DNA of 64,000 nucleotides from Charina bottae (lineage: Eukaryota > Chordata > Lepidosauria > Squamata > Charinaidae). Made by a program: the position numbers and the translations under genes. The notes under the pieces are model-generated. The model saw nothing but the letters and a program-made list of their open reading frames with translations. It was not told where the DNA came from and did no database searches. The stretch lies in the NCBI GenBank assembly GCA_023362775.1, contig JALMGJ010000002.1, positions 34,253,414-34,317,413 on the forward strand. Direction: 5' to 3'. Below, piece by piece: positions 9,817 to 21,800 of this stretch. Within the stretch, counting starts at the first letter, position 1. Each line of letters begins with the position of its first letter.

Positions 9817-11215
9817 TTGTTTATTTATTTATTTATGTTTCAAATTTCGTCACCACCCATCTCACTCAAAGATCAACTCTGGGCGGTTTACAATAAAACT
9901 GGAATAAATAAAGATTAAAATACAATAAAAACAATATTCTTATATAAAAATATAAATATAAAATCCAAGATAGAGATGTTAAAAAGTTCTTACATTAAAT
10001 TTATTTAATTCATGGGAGCCTCTTCAAGGCACTAACCACCCCAAGGATTAATTACCCCTCCTCATTTCCCAAGTGAGGTGGCAGAGCCAGGTTGTTGGGG
10101 TTTATAAAATACCCAGAATTTACAGATAGATTAATTATACAGGAGAGACTAGAGGTTTATAGGTGAGAGTTGATATTTTCTGCAAGTCATCCAATTAGCA
10201 GCCATCGTAGAACGTATGATGTGACTCATATTACTGGTGCTATAGTTTAGCTGGGTGTGGCAGATAATTTGTTTGACCTATAACGTGATTGGTTAATATT
10301 TGCATAAAAGTAGTGAAGCTCTGGTGTTCATTTTTCTCGTTACTTCTTCTCATCTGTACCTGAGTTGGACGTTACTGGATTGTATTTTGGACTGCGTATG
10401 TATATAGAGTAAATAGACTATTTTATCTAATCTATGGTTGAGTGTCTGTTTACTGCATAGAACGTATACCAGATGTCTTGGAGAAGCATTGGCCGCACCA
10501 GCGTTGCATGCTCTGACACAGGTCTTCACCGGTTTCCGGAAGGCTGGGAGTGTAGGGGCCTTCCCCACCTCTGGGGGAAGAGTGTTCCATAGGGCAAGGG
10601 CCATGGCAGAGTAGGCTGTCTTCCTGGGTCCCACCAATCAACAGTCTTTCATGGATGGGGTCCAAGACATGCCTTCTCTGCCTGACCGGGTGGGATGGGT
10701 TGGTGTAATGGGGGTTGGACGGTCCCTCAGGTAACCTGGATCCATGCTATATAGGGCTTTAAAGGTTATTACCAACACCTTGAATTGGACCCGGAAGCAA
10801 ACTGGCACACAATGCAGCTCCCATAGCAAAGGTGTTACTATGTGTGCCATCCTTGGGGCACACAAGACTGCTTGTGTGGCTGAATTTTGAACCAGCTGTA
10901 GCTTCCAGATACTCTTCAAGGGTCACCCTATGTAGAGTGCACTGCTATAATCTATATGGGAGATGACTAGGGCATGAGTGACTGACCGGAGGGCTTCCTG
11001 ATCACGGAAGGGGTTTAACTGGAGCCCAACATGAATTTGAGCAAAGGCCCTCCTGACCATGACTGCCACCTGCTCTTCAAGGACCCCCAGATTCCATACG
11101 GGGTTGGTCTGGGAAAGGGCAACCCCATCCCGAACCAAATATGGTAAATTCCCAGATACAGAGGAGCCCCGAACCCTCAGCCACTCTGTCTTACCAGGAT
11201 TCAGCTGAAGCCTGT
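9817..11215 (-). mobile_element. L2/CR1-group LINE, 3' half
   Basis: Minus-strand LINE with its (AAAT)n 3' tail at 9817-9836 and the conserved CCGCCCAGAGT-type end next to it. The coding part gives RLQLNPGKTEWLRVRGSSV, then VWNLGVLEEQVAVMVRRAFAQ, QEALRSVTHALVISHIDYSSALYIG, then KLQLVQNSATQAVL and FKVLVITFKALYSMDPGYLRD. These are the thumb and C-terminal blocks of an L2/CR1-type RT. The 5' half continues at 17130-17770, so a Gypsy element has split the copy. Several frame changes are present (near 10640 and 10920). Confidence 0.88.
10099..10470 (+). repeat. Possible solo LTR inside the L2 3' region
   Basis: Sequence foreign to L2 begins TGTTGGGGTTTATAAAATAC at about 10099. It contains a TATA-like GCATAAAAG near 10302 and an AT-rich stretch with ACTATTTTATCTAATC, and ends ...TTTACTGCA or ...ATACCA near 10459-10470. 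L2 similarity stops just before it and resumes near 10520. The shape resembles a Copia or Gypsy LTR, but I see no clean target duplication. Confidence 0.4.
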
Positions 11216-11620
11216 TGTTCGCTTTGCTTTCCTGCCATGTGTTTGAGACAACATGTGTCACTCCGTATAGAAGCCGACTCGTGTCAGCCTGCCTTATAGC
11301 TGCTACTTTGCACAGAAGAGAATCGCCTCCCTCGCATTCCTCACTGACTGAGACTAACTGTGAACACTGATAAGACACCTGGACTTTCATTAACAAGTTG
11401 GGAGGGGGGAATATCTGGAGTGGGGAAACATTTGTTTTGAAACTAACAAGGGATGAAGTCAGAGGGATGTTTTTAAGTTTGAATGCTTCACGCCAAAACT
11501 GGTATTCAGAGCTTTGCAGCCGTCCTTTGTAGCTGTATTCTAATAAATGAATTCCTTTAGCAGTCTGATGACTTGTCTGGAGAATTTCTTAAGTTAGATA
11601 CTGGCACTGGCATCATCACA
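11216..11620 (+). repeat. Gypsy G1 5' LTR
   Basis: Starts TGTTCGCTTTGC and ends GGCATCATCACA. It aligns along its whole length with 16718-17129 and with the interrupted LTR at 62730-63607. Differences are scattered and include several short indels, so this copy is much older than the chromovirus at 53-59 kb. Confidence 0.88.
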
Positions 11621-11763
11621 GAAAGCACTGAATGACAAATAATGGCAATCAGCCCTGACGACACTGTTGTTTCTGAGACAGCAGTACCTTCTGTGGACCC
11701 AAGGTTGTCAAGGAATCTGGACTTAGCTGTTATGGATGAGTGGAAAGAGGAAGAACTCATCCC

Positions 11764-11943
11764 AGGGACTGGAGGTGTCCTCCCATCAGGAGTAAGACTT
11801 TCCTAGTCCCCCTCATCAGATATGGGGACTGGAGGTGTCATCCTAACAGGAGTAAAACTTTCAGAGTCCCCCATCTCGGATATGGAGACTGAAGGTGTCC
11901 TCCCAGCAGGAGTAGGACTTTCCCAGTCCCCCCTGTCAGAACA
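11764..11943 (+). repeat. Three 60-bp tandem units in Gypsy G1 gag leader
   Basis: The block GGACTGGAGGTGTC...GGAGTA...ACTTTC...AGTCCCCC repeats at exactly 60-base spacing (GGACT-type starts at 11766, 11826 and 11886). Sixty bases is 20 codons, and one frame stays open through the units (11822-12052: TGGVILTGVKLSESPISD, then TEGVLPAGVGLSQSPLS). Period and open frame suggest a translated repeat near the gag N-terminus. Confidence 0.85.
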
Positions 11944-12283
11944 ACCAATGGTGAGCAATACCATGATGGAATTATTGGCAGGCTTTCCAACTGAAGAAAC
12001 CTGGGACATGCCAAGTAGAGAGCCCCAGGCAAAGGAAGAACTACAGAAATGATACAGCTCCAGGAACAGAGGGGACGTTAGTCATCCCAGGATGGAATGG
12101 CAGCATTTTGGAGCATAACCCAAGATCCAGTTCGAAGAGATGGAGATGGGTCCAAAAACTCCACTACAGGAGGTGTGAGACAGATGGTTGACAGCAATTG
12201 GACGCGACGCAGATCCAGATGTCTATTGGCATGTGACCATGGAGCAAGGACCCTGATCTAAATTTTGGCAATGAATTGGGGCA

Positions 12284-13500
12284 GTGGAATGTCAGGTATC
12301 AGAGCTTGGAAACCGCATGGAAGGCTTACAAGGCATCATTGAAGTGATGAGTCAACAAGGAAGCCAAATAGCCACTACCGGCCAACAATTCGCCAGAGGC
12401 CCCGGCCAACAGTTTGCGACAAACCTACGAGGAGAGAATGTCTCAGCTCACTATAGCACCACCAGTATTAGACCCCAGCCTGCACCATTTTCACCAGGGC
12501 TGGGACACCAAACAAGTGGTGGGAGTGTAGGTATATGAGAATGGAAAGTGAAACTCGGAGACAATCTGAAGCAATTGGCATGGTTCATGAATCAGGTTAG
12601 TGGATTCATGGACGCATGGGGAATAGATTTCCCAGATGACCACACAAAAATCCGATACATTACAGCACACTTAGAAGACAAAGTGGCCGATTGGGTGGTG
12701 GATTTGTATGATGCTGAAGCAACAGAGATAGAGGACTTCAGCGAATTTATGTTTGCTCTCTGAACTCGCTTTGAAGATCCCCTCATTGCGATGCAAGCAG
12801 AACCAGTCTGCAAACTCTTAGACAAGAAAGCTGATCCGTATTGGAGTATGCCTCGGAATTTAAGAGGCTAGTGGGAAAGATGACTGATTGGCTGGAGTTG
12901 TTGAAATTAGAGTATTTCTGAGTCAGCTTAAAACCTGATATTTTGGAATGGTGTCTGGCACGGACTAAACCAACGACCTTGCGAGGTTGGATTTGCCTAG
13001 CTGGAGAAGTGGAAGAAGCCCGTACGCAAGTAAAACTACAGCACTGCATGCATGGAGCCTAGAAGTGCATTTCTACTATTATTTTGAGTAGCGAATGAAA
13101 AGAAAGGTGCAGAACTTGGGAAAGGGAGAAAGAGTGGCATGTTCAAAGCAGGGCTTGCTTCAGATGTGGCAAGGAAGGCCATCTCATTGCTGCATGTCCT
13201 TTATCCCAACCAGCTCAATGAGGTAAAAGCCTCAACTGCAAACCCAATTTGCAAACTACAAAAGCATCCAGTGGTGCCTACATCGGCACTGAGCTTGCGC
13301 AAACCAGAGGAGCCACTGAGTCCATGCCGAGAAGTTTGTCCGACGCCAACGACAACTCAGCAGATGAAGAATTCTAGTTGCCGGGAAACTGGAACTGCCT
13401 GCCATAAATGGTGCCCGAGGGCAGGCAGCGATAACTCAATGCACTGGGCATCCAGATACGATGGTGAGTGGACCTTCTCCCAGTCTATTGGTGGGAAATA
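12284..13500 (+). pseudogene. Gypsy G1 gag (capsid and zinc knuckle), broken
   Basis: Gag packages element RNA into particles. An N-terminal stretch (12284-12538) is followed by the retrotransposon-gag core: LKQLAWFMNQVSGFMDAWG, ITAHLEDKVADWVVDLYD and FSEFMFAL (12548-12763). The rest continues in shifted frames to about 13060. A zinc knuckle CFRCGKEGHLIAAC (C-X2-C-X4-H-X4-C) is encoded at 13156-13197, but out of frame with the long open stretch covering it. The capsid core resembles the PKKLACFMTHVKGFM region of the element at 55-58 kb. Confidence 0.85.
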
Positions 13501-13513
13501 AAATCACTTCCTT

Positions 13514-14140
13514 ATGAACTGGCAGGAGTGCGGACTTAGTAGGGCTTTTAGACAGTGGTTGCACTCATTGCATAATGCACCCTCCAGTAGTAATGGGATT
13601 AAGACTAGGGTTGGGAGACTAAAAAACCCAGTGACAGTTACTCAACTTGATGGGTCTGAGATGCAAGGGGGGCCCATGCAATTTTATACTGAAATGCTGG
13701 AGATGAGAATTGGGACTCATAAAGAGACTTTGAGATTTCTAGTGGCTCCTATAGCCACTCATTCCTTAATTCTTGGGCTCACCTGGTTGAAAGACAGAAA
13801 GCCTAAAGTGGAATGGGGTTTGGGAAGTTTGCAGTTCCCTGATGGGAGACATGGCAGTTGGCAGGAGCCTGATCCCCCACCAGCCTTGGAAACTTTACAT
13901 ATTGTGGCTGACCCCGAGACAGTCACTCTGCCCCTGCCGAGTTTACCAGGTTTGGCTGCTGTGGATGACTCCTCGACCCATCAGGGAAACCTTATCCCGC
14001 GGCAATACTCCGACTTAAAAGTAGCATTTGGCGAGGCTGAATCAAATCAGCTTCCTCCCCATCGAAAGGCAGACTGCGCTTTTGAACTCGATCCCGGAGG
14101 CTTTGAGGGAGTTTATTGACAAAAATTTGGAGTGAGGTTT
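13514..14140 (+). pseudogene. Gypsy G1 aspartic protease region
   Basis: The DSGC active-site block is at about 13550 in a different frame from the rest of the domain. The remainder reads cleanly from 13600: VTQLDGSEMQGGPMQFYTE, RFLVAPIATHSLILGLTWL. These parallel FCQLDGSEMKGGPVEQYTE and RFIVAPIATRPIVLGLKWL in the younger chromovirus. The protease would cut the Gag-Pol precursor. One frameshift separates the catalytic Asp from the body. Confidence 0.8.
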
Positions 14141-14817
14141 CATCCAACCAGCCAATTCCCCCCTGGGGGCTCCGGTACTGTTCCGCAGAAAAAAAGATGG
14201 ATCTTTACATTTATGTACTGATTATAGAGGACTCAATGCCATTACAATGTCTAACAAATACCTGCTTACCCTCCTGCAAGACATGCTAGCCCACTTGTCT
14301 ACAGGGAAAATTATCACCAAACTGTATTTAAGAGAGGCGTATTTTCGTGTGCACATACGGGAGCGGGATGAATGGAAAACTGCTTTTAACTGTCCTTTGG
14401 GGGCATTTGAGTATCTTGTTATGCCGTTCAGTTTAAAAGGAGCCCCGGGGTTCTTTATGTCCTTAATTAATGAAGTGTTACATGACCTTTTATATAATGG
14501 CGTGCTGGTATGCCTTTATGGGATTTGCAAATTTTTACCACCAATTCATCCCCAATTTTGCCCAAGTTGCATTGCCTCTCATTGACTTGTTAAAAATGAA
14601 AGGAAAGGCAAATGCTAAGAAAGCTAAACAACCTGGCGCTGCTTTGAATTGGACAGAAGAATGCCAACAGGCTTTTGATCACCTAAAGATTTTATTCACT
14701 GCTGAGCCCATGTTAAAACACCCCGACCCTTCCCTGACCCTTGTCATCCAGGTTGATGCTTCTGATGTTGCAATTGGTTGCATTTTGCTGCAAAGGGGCC
14801 AGAAGGGGGCTTTATAA
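14141..14817 (+). pseudogene. Gypsy G1 reverse transcriptase and RNase H, catalytic palm deleted
   Basis: RT begins with PVLFRKKKDGSLHLCTDYRG-type sequence (about 14170-14240) and continues KLYLREAYFRVHIRERDEW, AFNCPLGAFEYLVMPF to NEVLHDLLYNGVLVCLYG at about 14520. The next residues are FANFYHQFIPNFAQVALPL, which in the intact relative lie about 85 residues further on. The YLDD catalytic box and thumb are therefore gone. RNase H follows with the VIQVDASDVAIG block (first catalytic Asp) near 14750. Confidence 0.85.
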
Positions 14818-14820
14818 CCA

Positions 14821-16635
14821 TGTGCATATATTTCCCGCAAGTTCACTGACACAGAATGACGATGGCATGTTTGGGAGAAAGAGGCTTTTGCTGTCCGTCA
14901 CACACTTGTAACTTGGTGCCACCTTTTGGAAGGAGCTCCTCATCCGTTTGAGGTTTGGACACATCACAAAAATCTCCAAGCCCCCCAAGCCCCCAGAAAA
15001 CTGAATCCCAAACACATCCGTTGGCCACAATTTTAACCTGCTTTAATTTCACTTTGAAGTATATACAGGGTGGGAAAAACTTTCTCGCATATGCTCTTTC
15101 CTACCAGCCTGCACACCATGGCCAATGGGAGGCTGTTTTTAACTCCGTCATTCCTCCCCTTGGATTGGTTCCTGTCATTCCTAACACCAACACCACCTCC
15201 CCTCTCACCACACCTCCCTTGCTGCAGCAAAACATGCCTAGGGAGGAGCTTGTCAACTCCGGAGTGGTGGCCTTTACTCGAAGCGCCAACACCATGGCTC
15301 CTGTGTTGCAACAAGAGCTCTCTGTTTCTCAACACCAAGATGCCTGGTTGTCTCAACACAAAACTGACCTTACTGAATGCAACGGCATCTGGTGGCATGG
15401 CAATCAGATTCATGTTCCTGAGCCTTTGCAAAAAAAGATTTTGCAATGTTCATACGATTCCAAACTGGCCGGCCATTTCGGTTTTATAAAGACTTTGCAT
15501 CTCATACGCTGACAATTCTGGTGGCCATCCCTTCAAAAGGATGTCCAGGAGTACATCTCTACATGCCCTGTCTGTGCTATGTCCAAATGCAAAATAGGTA
15601 AACCTACTGGACTTTTGCAAAATGTGGCTAGCCCTACCAGATCATGGGAATAAATTGCCATGGACTTCATTGTTGACTTGCCTGAAAGTAAAAAGAAAAC
15701 AGTTATTTGGGTTGTCACTGATTTATACTCCAAACAAACATTTTATCCCATGTGCAGGATGACCTACTGCGCCCCAACTGGCTAGACTATTTGTGCAACA
15801 CATCTATAAATTACATGGCGTGTCTTCCAGGGTCACCTCATATCATGGCCCACAGTTCACATCCAAATTTTGGAAAGCATTCCTTAAACTCATAGGGGCA
15901 GAGCAAGCTTTAAGCACCGCCTTCCTTCCGCAAATGGACGGATCGACTGAATGTGTGAATGCCATTATCGAACAATATCTCTGATGTTACATCAATTACC
16001 AACAGGACAACTGGGTGGACCTGCTTCCTTTTGCCGAAGTTGCCTATAACAATTATGTTCACCAAAGCACTGGATTTGCCACTTTTCACATTGTATATGA
16101 ATGAATCAAACACATTCAGAAAAACTGGCCTGTAATGCTTCAAACTCTCCAAGAAGCTAAAGCACTTATAAACACTTTGCCGATCATAAACACGCAGATG
16201 AATGGGAATTGTCTGTTGGCCAACAGGTTTACTTCTCTACTAAACCTCTTAAATCCACTCAACCATCTAAACAATTGAGTGCTAAATTCATTGGACCTTT
16301 TCCTATTACCAAAGTTATTAATCCTGTCACTGTTCAACTGCAGTTACCTAAGAATATGAGAAGCATTCCCCGTTTTCCATTGCAGACTTCTCAAACCTTT
16401 TAAACTGTCTGCCGACTGGCATCCTACTCCACCTCCCCCAATCCAATTCTCATTGATGGGGAAAAACACTTTGAAATTCAGGCCATTTTAGACTCTTGCA
16501 AATATCACACCCAACTCCAATACCTCGTCCAATGGAAAAACTTTCCTAAAAGTGACAGCGAATGGGTCTTCAGTCACCATGTTCGAGCTTCTGATTTAAC
16601 TCGTTCTTTCCACTCCCATTTTCCTAATTAACCTA
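14821..16635 (+). pseudogene. Gypsy G1 RNase H end, integrase and chromodomain, broken
   Basis: Shifted frames carry WHVWEKEAFAVRHTLVTW (RNase H), the integrase zinc-finger region AGHFGFIKTLHLIR (near 15470) and CPVCAMSKCKIGKPTG (15565). The integrase core follows: MDFIVDLPESKK (first Asp, near 15660), YHGPQFTSKFWKAFLKLIG (near 15840; this is the D-x-G position but reads YHG, so the second Asp is lost) and FLPQMDGSTECVNA (Glu, 15930). An integrase C-terminal block, FIGPFPITKVINPVTVQL, and a chromodomain (HTQLQYLVQWKNFPKSDSEW, near 16510) complete the protein. Confidence 0.88.
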
Positions 16636-16717
16636 AATATTTATTATTATTCTCATTTATAGGATTGCTGGTCCCCTGCTCATTGAGGGGACATTTTTTT
16701 TTTTTTGAGGGGTGGAA

Positions 16718-17129
16718 TGTCAGTCTCGCTTTGCTTGCCTGCCATGTCTTTGAGCCAACATGTGTCACGCCGTATAGAAGCCGACTCGTGTCAACCTGCT
16801 TTGTAGCTGCTACTTTGCAAAGAAGAGAAACTTCTCCCTCGCATTCCTAGCTGACTAAGACTAACTGTGAACACTGATCAGACACCTGGAGTTTCATTAA
16901 CAAGTTGGGAGAGGGGAAGATCTGGAGTGGGAAAATGGTTGTTTTGAAACTAACAAGGGATGAAATCAGAGTGTTGTTTTTAAGTTTGAATGCTTTACGC
17001 CAAAACTGGTATTCAGAGCTCTGCAGCCATCCTTTTTTTAGCTGTATTCTAATAAATGAATTTTCTAAGAAGTCTGATGACTTGTCTGGAGAATTTCTTA
17101 AGTTAGATACTGGCACTGGGATCATCACA
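16718..17129 (+). repeat. Gypsy G1 3' LTR
   Basis: Starts TGTCAGTCTCGC directly after the polypurine tract and ends GGGATCATCACA. The start differs from the 5' LTR by a short insertion (CAGTC). AATAAATGAATT near 17051 is a plausible polyadenylation signal. Confidence 0.88.
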
Positions 17130-17770
17130 CCAATCAAGACACCTACAGCCTCCAGGCACTGAAGAGGGTCACTTAAATAACCCGGGATAGAGATGCATAA
17201 TTGTGTATCATCTGCATATTGATGATTCCTCATCCCATGGTAATGGATCATCTCACCCAGTGGTTTCATGTAGATCTTAAAAAGGAGCGGAAAGAGTACC
17301 AAAGCCTGTGGCATCCCACAAAGGAGGGGCCATGGGCCACTCTCTCACTCCCTATCAACTGATTGGGACCAGCCCTGGAGGAAGTAGGTTAACCAGCACA
17401 AAACTGTGCCACCCACCCACAGCTCCCTATGTCGACCCAAAAGGATACCATGGTCGATGAAAGCTGATGATAAGAAAAGCAAGGATGGATGCATTGCCCC
17501 CATCTCACTCCTGCTCCTGCCAGAGATCATCCAAATGTGTCATTGATGCTATTTCCATCCCATATCCAGGCCTGAAAGGTGAATGAAAAGGGTCCAGATA
17601 ATTTGTTTCATCCAGGATCCTCTGGAGCTGCAATGCTACCACTTTCTCAGCCACCTTTTTTTTTAAAAAAAGGGAACCAGTGATGGTTTCTTGAGGAGGG
17701 AGCATACCAGTGCCTCCTTAAAGGCAGACGGGAACAGTCCCTCCCTCAAGGATGAATTCACCATCACCTC
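17130..17770 (-). mobile_element. L2/CR1-group LINE, RT N-terminal half (continues at 11215)
   Basis: Minus-strand RT blocks KVAEKVVALQLQRILDETNY, LDPFHSPFRPGYGMEIASM, HGILLGRHRELWVGGTVLCW, GVPQALVLFPLLFKIYMKPL and HQYADDTQLCISIPGYLSD (catalytic YADD near 17218). They lead into LQCLEAVGV at the Gypsy junction. The palm motif is intact but the frame is not continuous (breaks near 17330 and 17520). The copy is truncated at its 5' end near 17770. Confidence 0.88.
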
Positions 17771-17974
17771 TTTGCTTATGATTTGGGCTGAATGCAGATT
17801 GTATTCAGTCATAATACAAAGGTACATGGGAGAAAGAATGACTTTGTAGAACTGATAAAATGGACTTTACTTGTAAAGTTATTTACAAGTAAATAACTTT
17901 ACTTTAATAAATTAAAAATTATTTATCTTATTTTATATTACCACTAAGTTATACTAAAAACAAAATCACAAAAA
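17771..17974. other. V2R-A 3' flank, AT-rich with inverted repeat
   Basis: Presumed 3' UTR of V2R-A on the minus strand. A minus-strand ATTAAA lies near 17903. Sequence around 17868-17912 can fold on itself (ACTTGTAAA with TTTACAAGT). Function unknown. Confidence 0.4.
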
Positions 17975-18885
17975 TCAAGAGCCCTCATTGTTTTTCATCA
18001 TGAGATGCTCCTTGGTGTTCATGTCAGGTCTCAGGATAATGATGTAGCATTTGGGGATAAAGATGCAGCCAAGTAAGCCCAGGCTGGAGGCTAGGATGGA
18101 GAAGGTCTGCACAGCCACCAAGTATTTCCCTTTGGTGCTCAGGTAGGTGGGGACAAAGGAGACCCAAACGCTGCAGAAAACCAGCATGCTGAAGGTGATC
18201 CACTTGGCTTCGTTGAAGCTCCCTGGCAGCTTGCGGGCCAGGAAAGCAACCGAGAAGCAGATAGCAGCCAGAAAGCCCATGTAACCAAGGGCAGTGTAGA
18301 ACATGGTAATGGAACCTTCATTGCATTGCAGCAGGATCTGTCCTGATTGGGAATGTAGGTCAGCATCTGGGAATGGGGGAGCTATTCCCAGCCATATGAT
18401 GCAGATGCCCACCTGAACCCCAGAGCAGAACAAGACAATGGAGTTGGCCAGATTCTTCCCCAGCCATTTCCTTATCCTGCTGCCTGGCTTTGTGGCCAGA
18501 AATGCCGCCACCACCATGATAGTCTTGGCGAGCAAGGAAGACACAGCAACAGAGAAAACAACACAGAACGTGCTTTGTCGAAGGAGGCAAGTCACTTTTT
18601 TGGGGTGCCCTATGAACAGCAGGGAAGTCAAGAAGGAGAGCAGTAGGGAGATGAGGAGAATGTAGGTGAGATCACGGTTGTTGGCTTTAACTATGGGAGT
18701 TTCTCGGTATTTAATGAAGATTCCCAGAACAAAGGCAGTGGTTAGGGACAAGCCAAGTGCAAAGAGCGTCAGGATGAGACCCAACCTTTCTTGATAAGAC
18801 AGGAAACTTATAATCTTGGGGAGACATTGATCTCGCTTTTTATTGGAATGCTGGTCATCTGGACACTTTTCACAATGAACTGCAT
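17975..18885 (-). CDS. V2R-A exon 6 (seven-transmembrane domain)
   Basis: 911 nt starting at acceptor ...TTTTTCAG (18886-18887). The last cysteines come first ([17 protein letters not shown]), then seven hydrophobic helices. Family signatures include [13 protein letters not shown] (TM2 region), [15 protein letters not shown] (TM6), [10 protein letters not shown] and the C-terminal [19 protein letters not shown]. The stop at 17975 follows MKNNEGS. Open throughout, about 303 codons. The long acidic or basic tails of other class C receptors are absent, as is normal for V2Rs. Confidence 0.95.
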
Positions 18886-21800
18886 CTGAAAAACAAGCAG
18901 TTGTTTTCTTAGCTAGTGAATTCAGTGGCATTCAGCAGCTGATGACAAACTGACCCAAGGGGACAGCTGGGTATACATAGAGCAGTAAGGATTTCCTCTG
19001 TATTCCATCTGTTTCAAGCTGATTGCAGTTTCTTAAAAAATTGGTAATGTAGGTCACTTCCTTCTGCCTATGTTGTACCTGCATGGTGTGCCTGCCCTTG
19101 GCCTCTCCTCCTGTGAAGTAGCAGTTAGCTAGCTTTGCCTCTCCCTATCATGCATTTCCTGTAAATAAATCTCTGTTATAAAACCTGTTTTACTAATCCA
19201 AGGTCAGATTCCCACCCTCAAGAACACCCATACACCCCCCCACACACCATGGTCCGGCTTATGGGGCATTATGGGGCTGGATCGCTCACTCGCTGGATCA
19301 TCACCTTGTTGTGGTGAGTGGGCTTGTGTGTTCCCAATGAACCCTGTGAGCGAAGCCGTCGGGAGTCATGTACTCCTGGCAGGGTCACCCAGGGCAGTAA
19401 GTTTCAGGGGGAGGAACCAGACAAAGAATGATCCAAGAAAGTCCTCAATGGCAGAACAGGCGGAAGATAACAAGGTGTATTGTTACAACGGCTGTGAAGG
19501 CGGATGAAGGCTGCAGCAGACAAAAGGTCACCAATCGTCATGGTATCCATGCCATTGGATTAGAGCCTTTTTCTGTGAAGGTTGTGTGCTGATCGTTGTG
19601 CACCGATCTCCACACATAAAACAAATTCACGCACAGGCATCTTCCAACCACACCAAACCCAAAACAACGAAAAGTCCCATGGCGATTGACGAATGGCAAC
19701 GGGGGCAGGACTGTGAAATCCGGAAGCTCCTAATCATGGACCAGCACATGGGCGGTGGATACGGATTCAGTCTCCCTGACTCAAGGATCGAGGCAGTTGA
19801 GTAGTTCGGAAGCTGTATCCACGACTGAGCAGCCCTATTTAGGATCCACTCTGCTCACCCCATATGGGGAGGGGGCTAGAAAAGGTGCCCTAAACATAGT
19901 CTGCCTCATTTTCTCCCTGACTGGATTACTGCGACCAGTGGGGTCACCATCTAGCGGTCGTAAAAAACACATGAATTTTGGAACATGGAATATATGGACA
20001 CTGCAAGACAATATGGATAGTGAATGACCTGAACGTAGGACTGCCATTATTGCAAGGGAGCTGAGACGTTTTAATATTGATATAGCAGCACTCCAAGAAA
20101 CTCGAAGAGCAGGAGAAGGACAGTTCAAGGAAGAAAAAGGAGGTTATACCTTCTTTTGGAAAGGACTGCCTGAACAAGAACGACGAATACATAGGGTAGG
20201 CTTTGCTATCAAAAACGACCTTGTGAAGCTCTTGTCAGAAGTTCCCACTGGGATTAACGAACGACTCTCAACTTTCCGTACAAAAATCGCCAAAAACCAA
20301 CAGGCAACTATCCTAAGTGCTTACGCACCAACACTAGATGCAGATGAGGATATCAAGGAAAAATTTTATACCCAGCTGGACACCATCTTATCAGAGATAC
20401 CAAAGGAGGATAAAATTATCCTCGTGGGCGATTTCAATGCAAGAGTTGGGCGTGATTTTGATTTGTGGCCAGGGATCATTGGGAAAGAAGGAGTTGACAA
20501 CAGCAACACGAATGGAATCTTACTTCTGACTAAATGTGCAGAGCATAACCTTGTCATTACTAACACACTCTTTCTCCAGAAAAATAAATTTAAAGCATCA
20601 TGGAAGCACCCACGGTCGAAGCACTGGCATCTTTTAGATTATGTAATTGTCTGTGCTAGAAATCGCCGTGATGTATTTCTCACCAGAACCACGACGAGCG
20701 CCGATGACTGCTGGACAGACCATCGATTAATTGGATCCAGGATGGCCATAAAGATTGTCCCTCATCGTAGGCTCCAAGGAAGAAAACCAAGGCGTAAAAT
20801 GAATACACTGGCCTTTCAAGATTCTACTAAATGAGCTTGCTTTCAGTCAACTCTCAAGGAACATCTGCCTATGGAACTTCCTGAAAATGTTGAGGAACAC
20901 TGGATTAAATTGAAGACTTCTATTATTTCAGCCTGTGAACAAACTATCGGATACCAGACTAAGAGACATCAGGACTGGTTTGATGAGAACGATAGTGAGA
21001 TTGAACATATTATTGACAAGAAAAGGAAAGCCTTCCAGATATGGCAAAAAGATATTAACTGTGCCGTTAAGAAAAAAATCTACGCCAGTGCAAAGGCAGA
21101 AGTCCAAAGAAGAACTAGAGAACTTAAGAACATATGGTGGATAAAAAAAGCCCAGGAAACCCAACATTTTGCAGATGCTCATGATGCACGGGGCTTTTTT
21201 AATGCCATAAAGGCCATCTATGGACCAACAAACCATGGTACAAATCCCTTACGCTCAGTAGATGGTGCTAAACTTCTAAAGGACAAAGAGTCTATTGCAC
21301 TGCGCTGGAAAGAGCATTACTACAATCTCCTTAATCGTCACTCTACTGTGGCTGATGAAGTCTTCTTGCAAATCCCGCAAAAACAAATAAGAGATCAGCT
21401 TACACTACCCCCTAGTTTGGAGGAAGTCAGTAAAGCCACTAAACTAATGAAAAATAACAAAGCTAGTGGACCTGATGGGATTCCTGCTGAAGTCTTTACA
21501 GAAGGTGGGCCTGAACTTACACAACAACTTCATAAGCTCATCGAAAAAATCTGGATGAGGGAGGAGATACCAGCAGACTTTAGGGATGCCATAATTATCA
21601 CTCTCTTTAAAAAGTGTGATAAAACAGACTGTGAAAACTATCAAGGCATCTCCCTTCTAGCCACAGCAGGCAAAATCCTGGCAAAGATCATTGCAAACCG
21701 TCTCCTATCTGTATCAGAAGAAATCCTCCCTGAAACGCAAAATGGCTTCCGCCCTTCCAGGGGAACAGTGGATATGATCTTCACTGCACGACAGCTTCAA

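Larger units (their letters stand above)
11216..17129 (+). mobile_element. Ty3/Gypsy chromovirus, decayed, with both LTRs (family G1)
   Basis: Two similar LTRs of about 405-412 bp (11216-11620 and 16718-17129) enclose gag, protease, RT, RNase H, integrase and a chromodomain, all on the plus strand. A polypurine tract (GAGGGGTGGAA, 16707-16717) directly precedes the TG of the right LTR. Each LTR carries a late AATAAATGAATT signal. The pol region shares many blocks with the young chromovirus at 53-59 kb but is full of stops, frameshifts and one large RT deletion. It sits inside an L2 LINE. Confidence 0.92.

Noticed and set aside
18139..18665. Overlapping open frames inside V2R-A exon 6
   Set aside because: Shadow frames of the seven-transmembrane coding sequence; the same shadows recur in V2R-B.
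19271..19420. Possible self-cleaving HDV-like ribozyme at the LINE-X 5' end
   Set aside because: Short complementary segments exist (for example CTCAC with GTGAG), but I could not build the full double-pseudoknot by eye.
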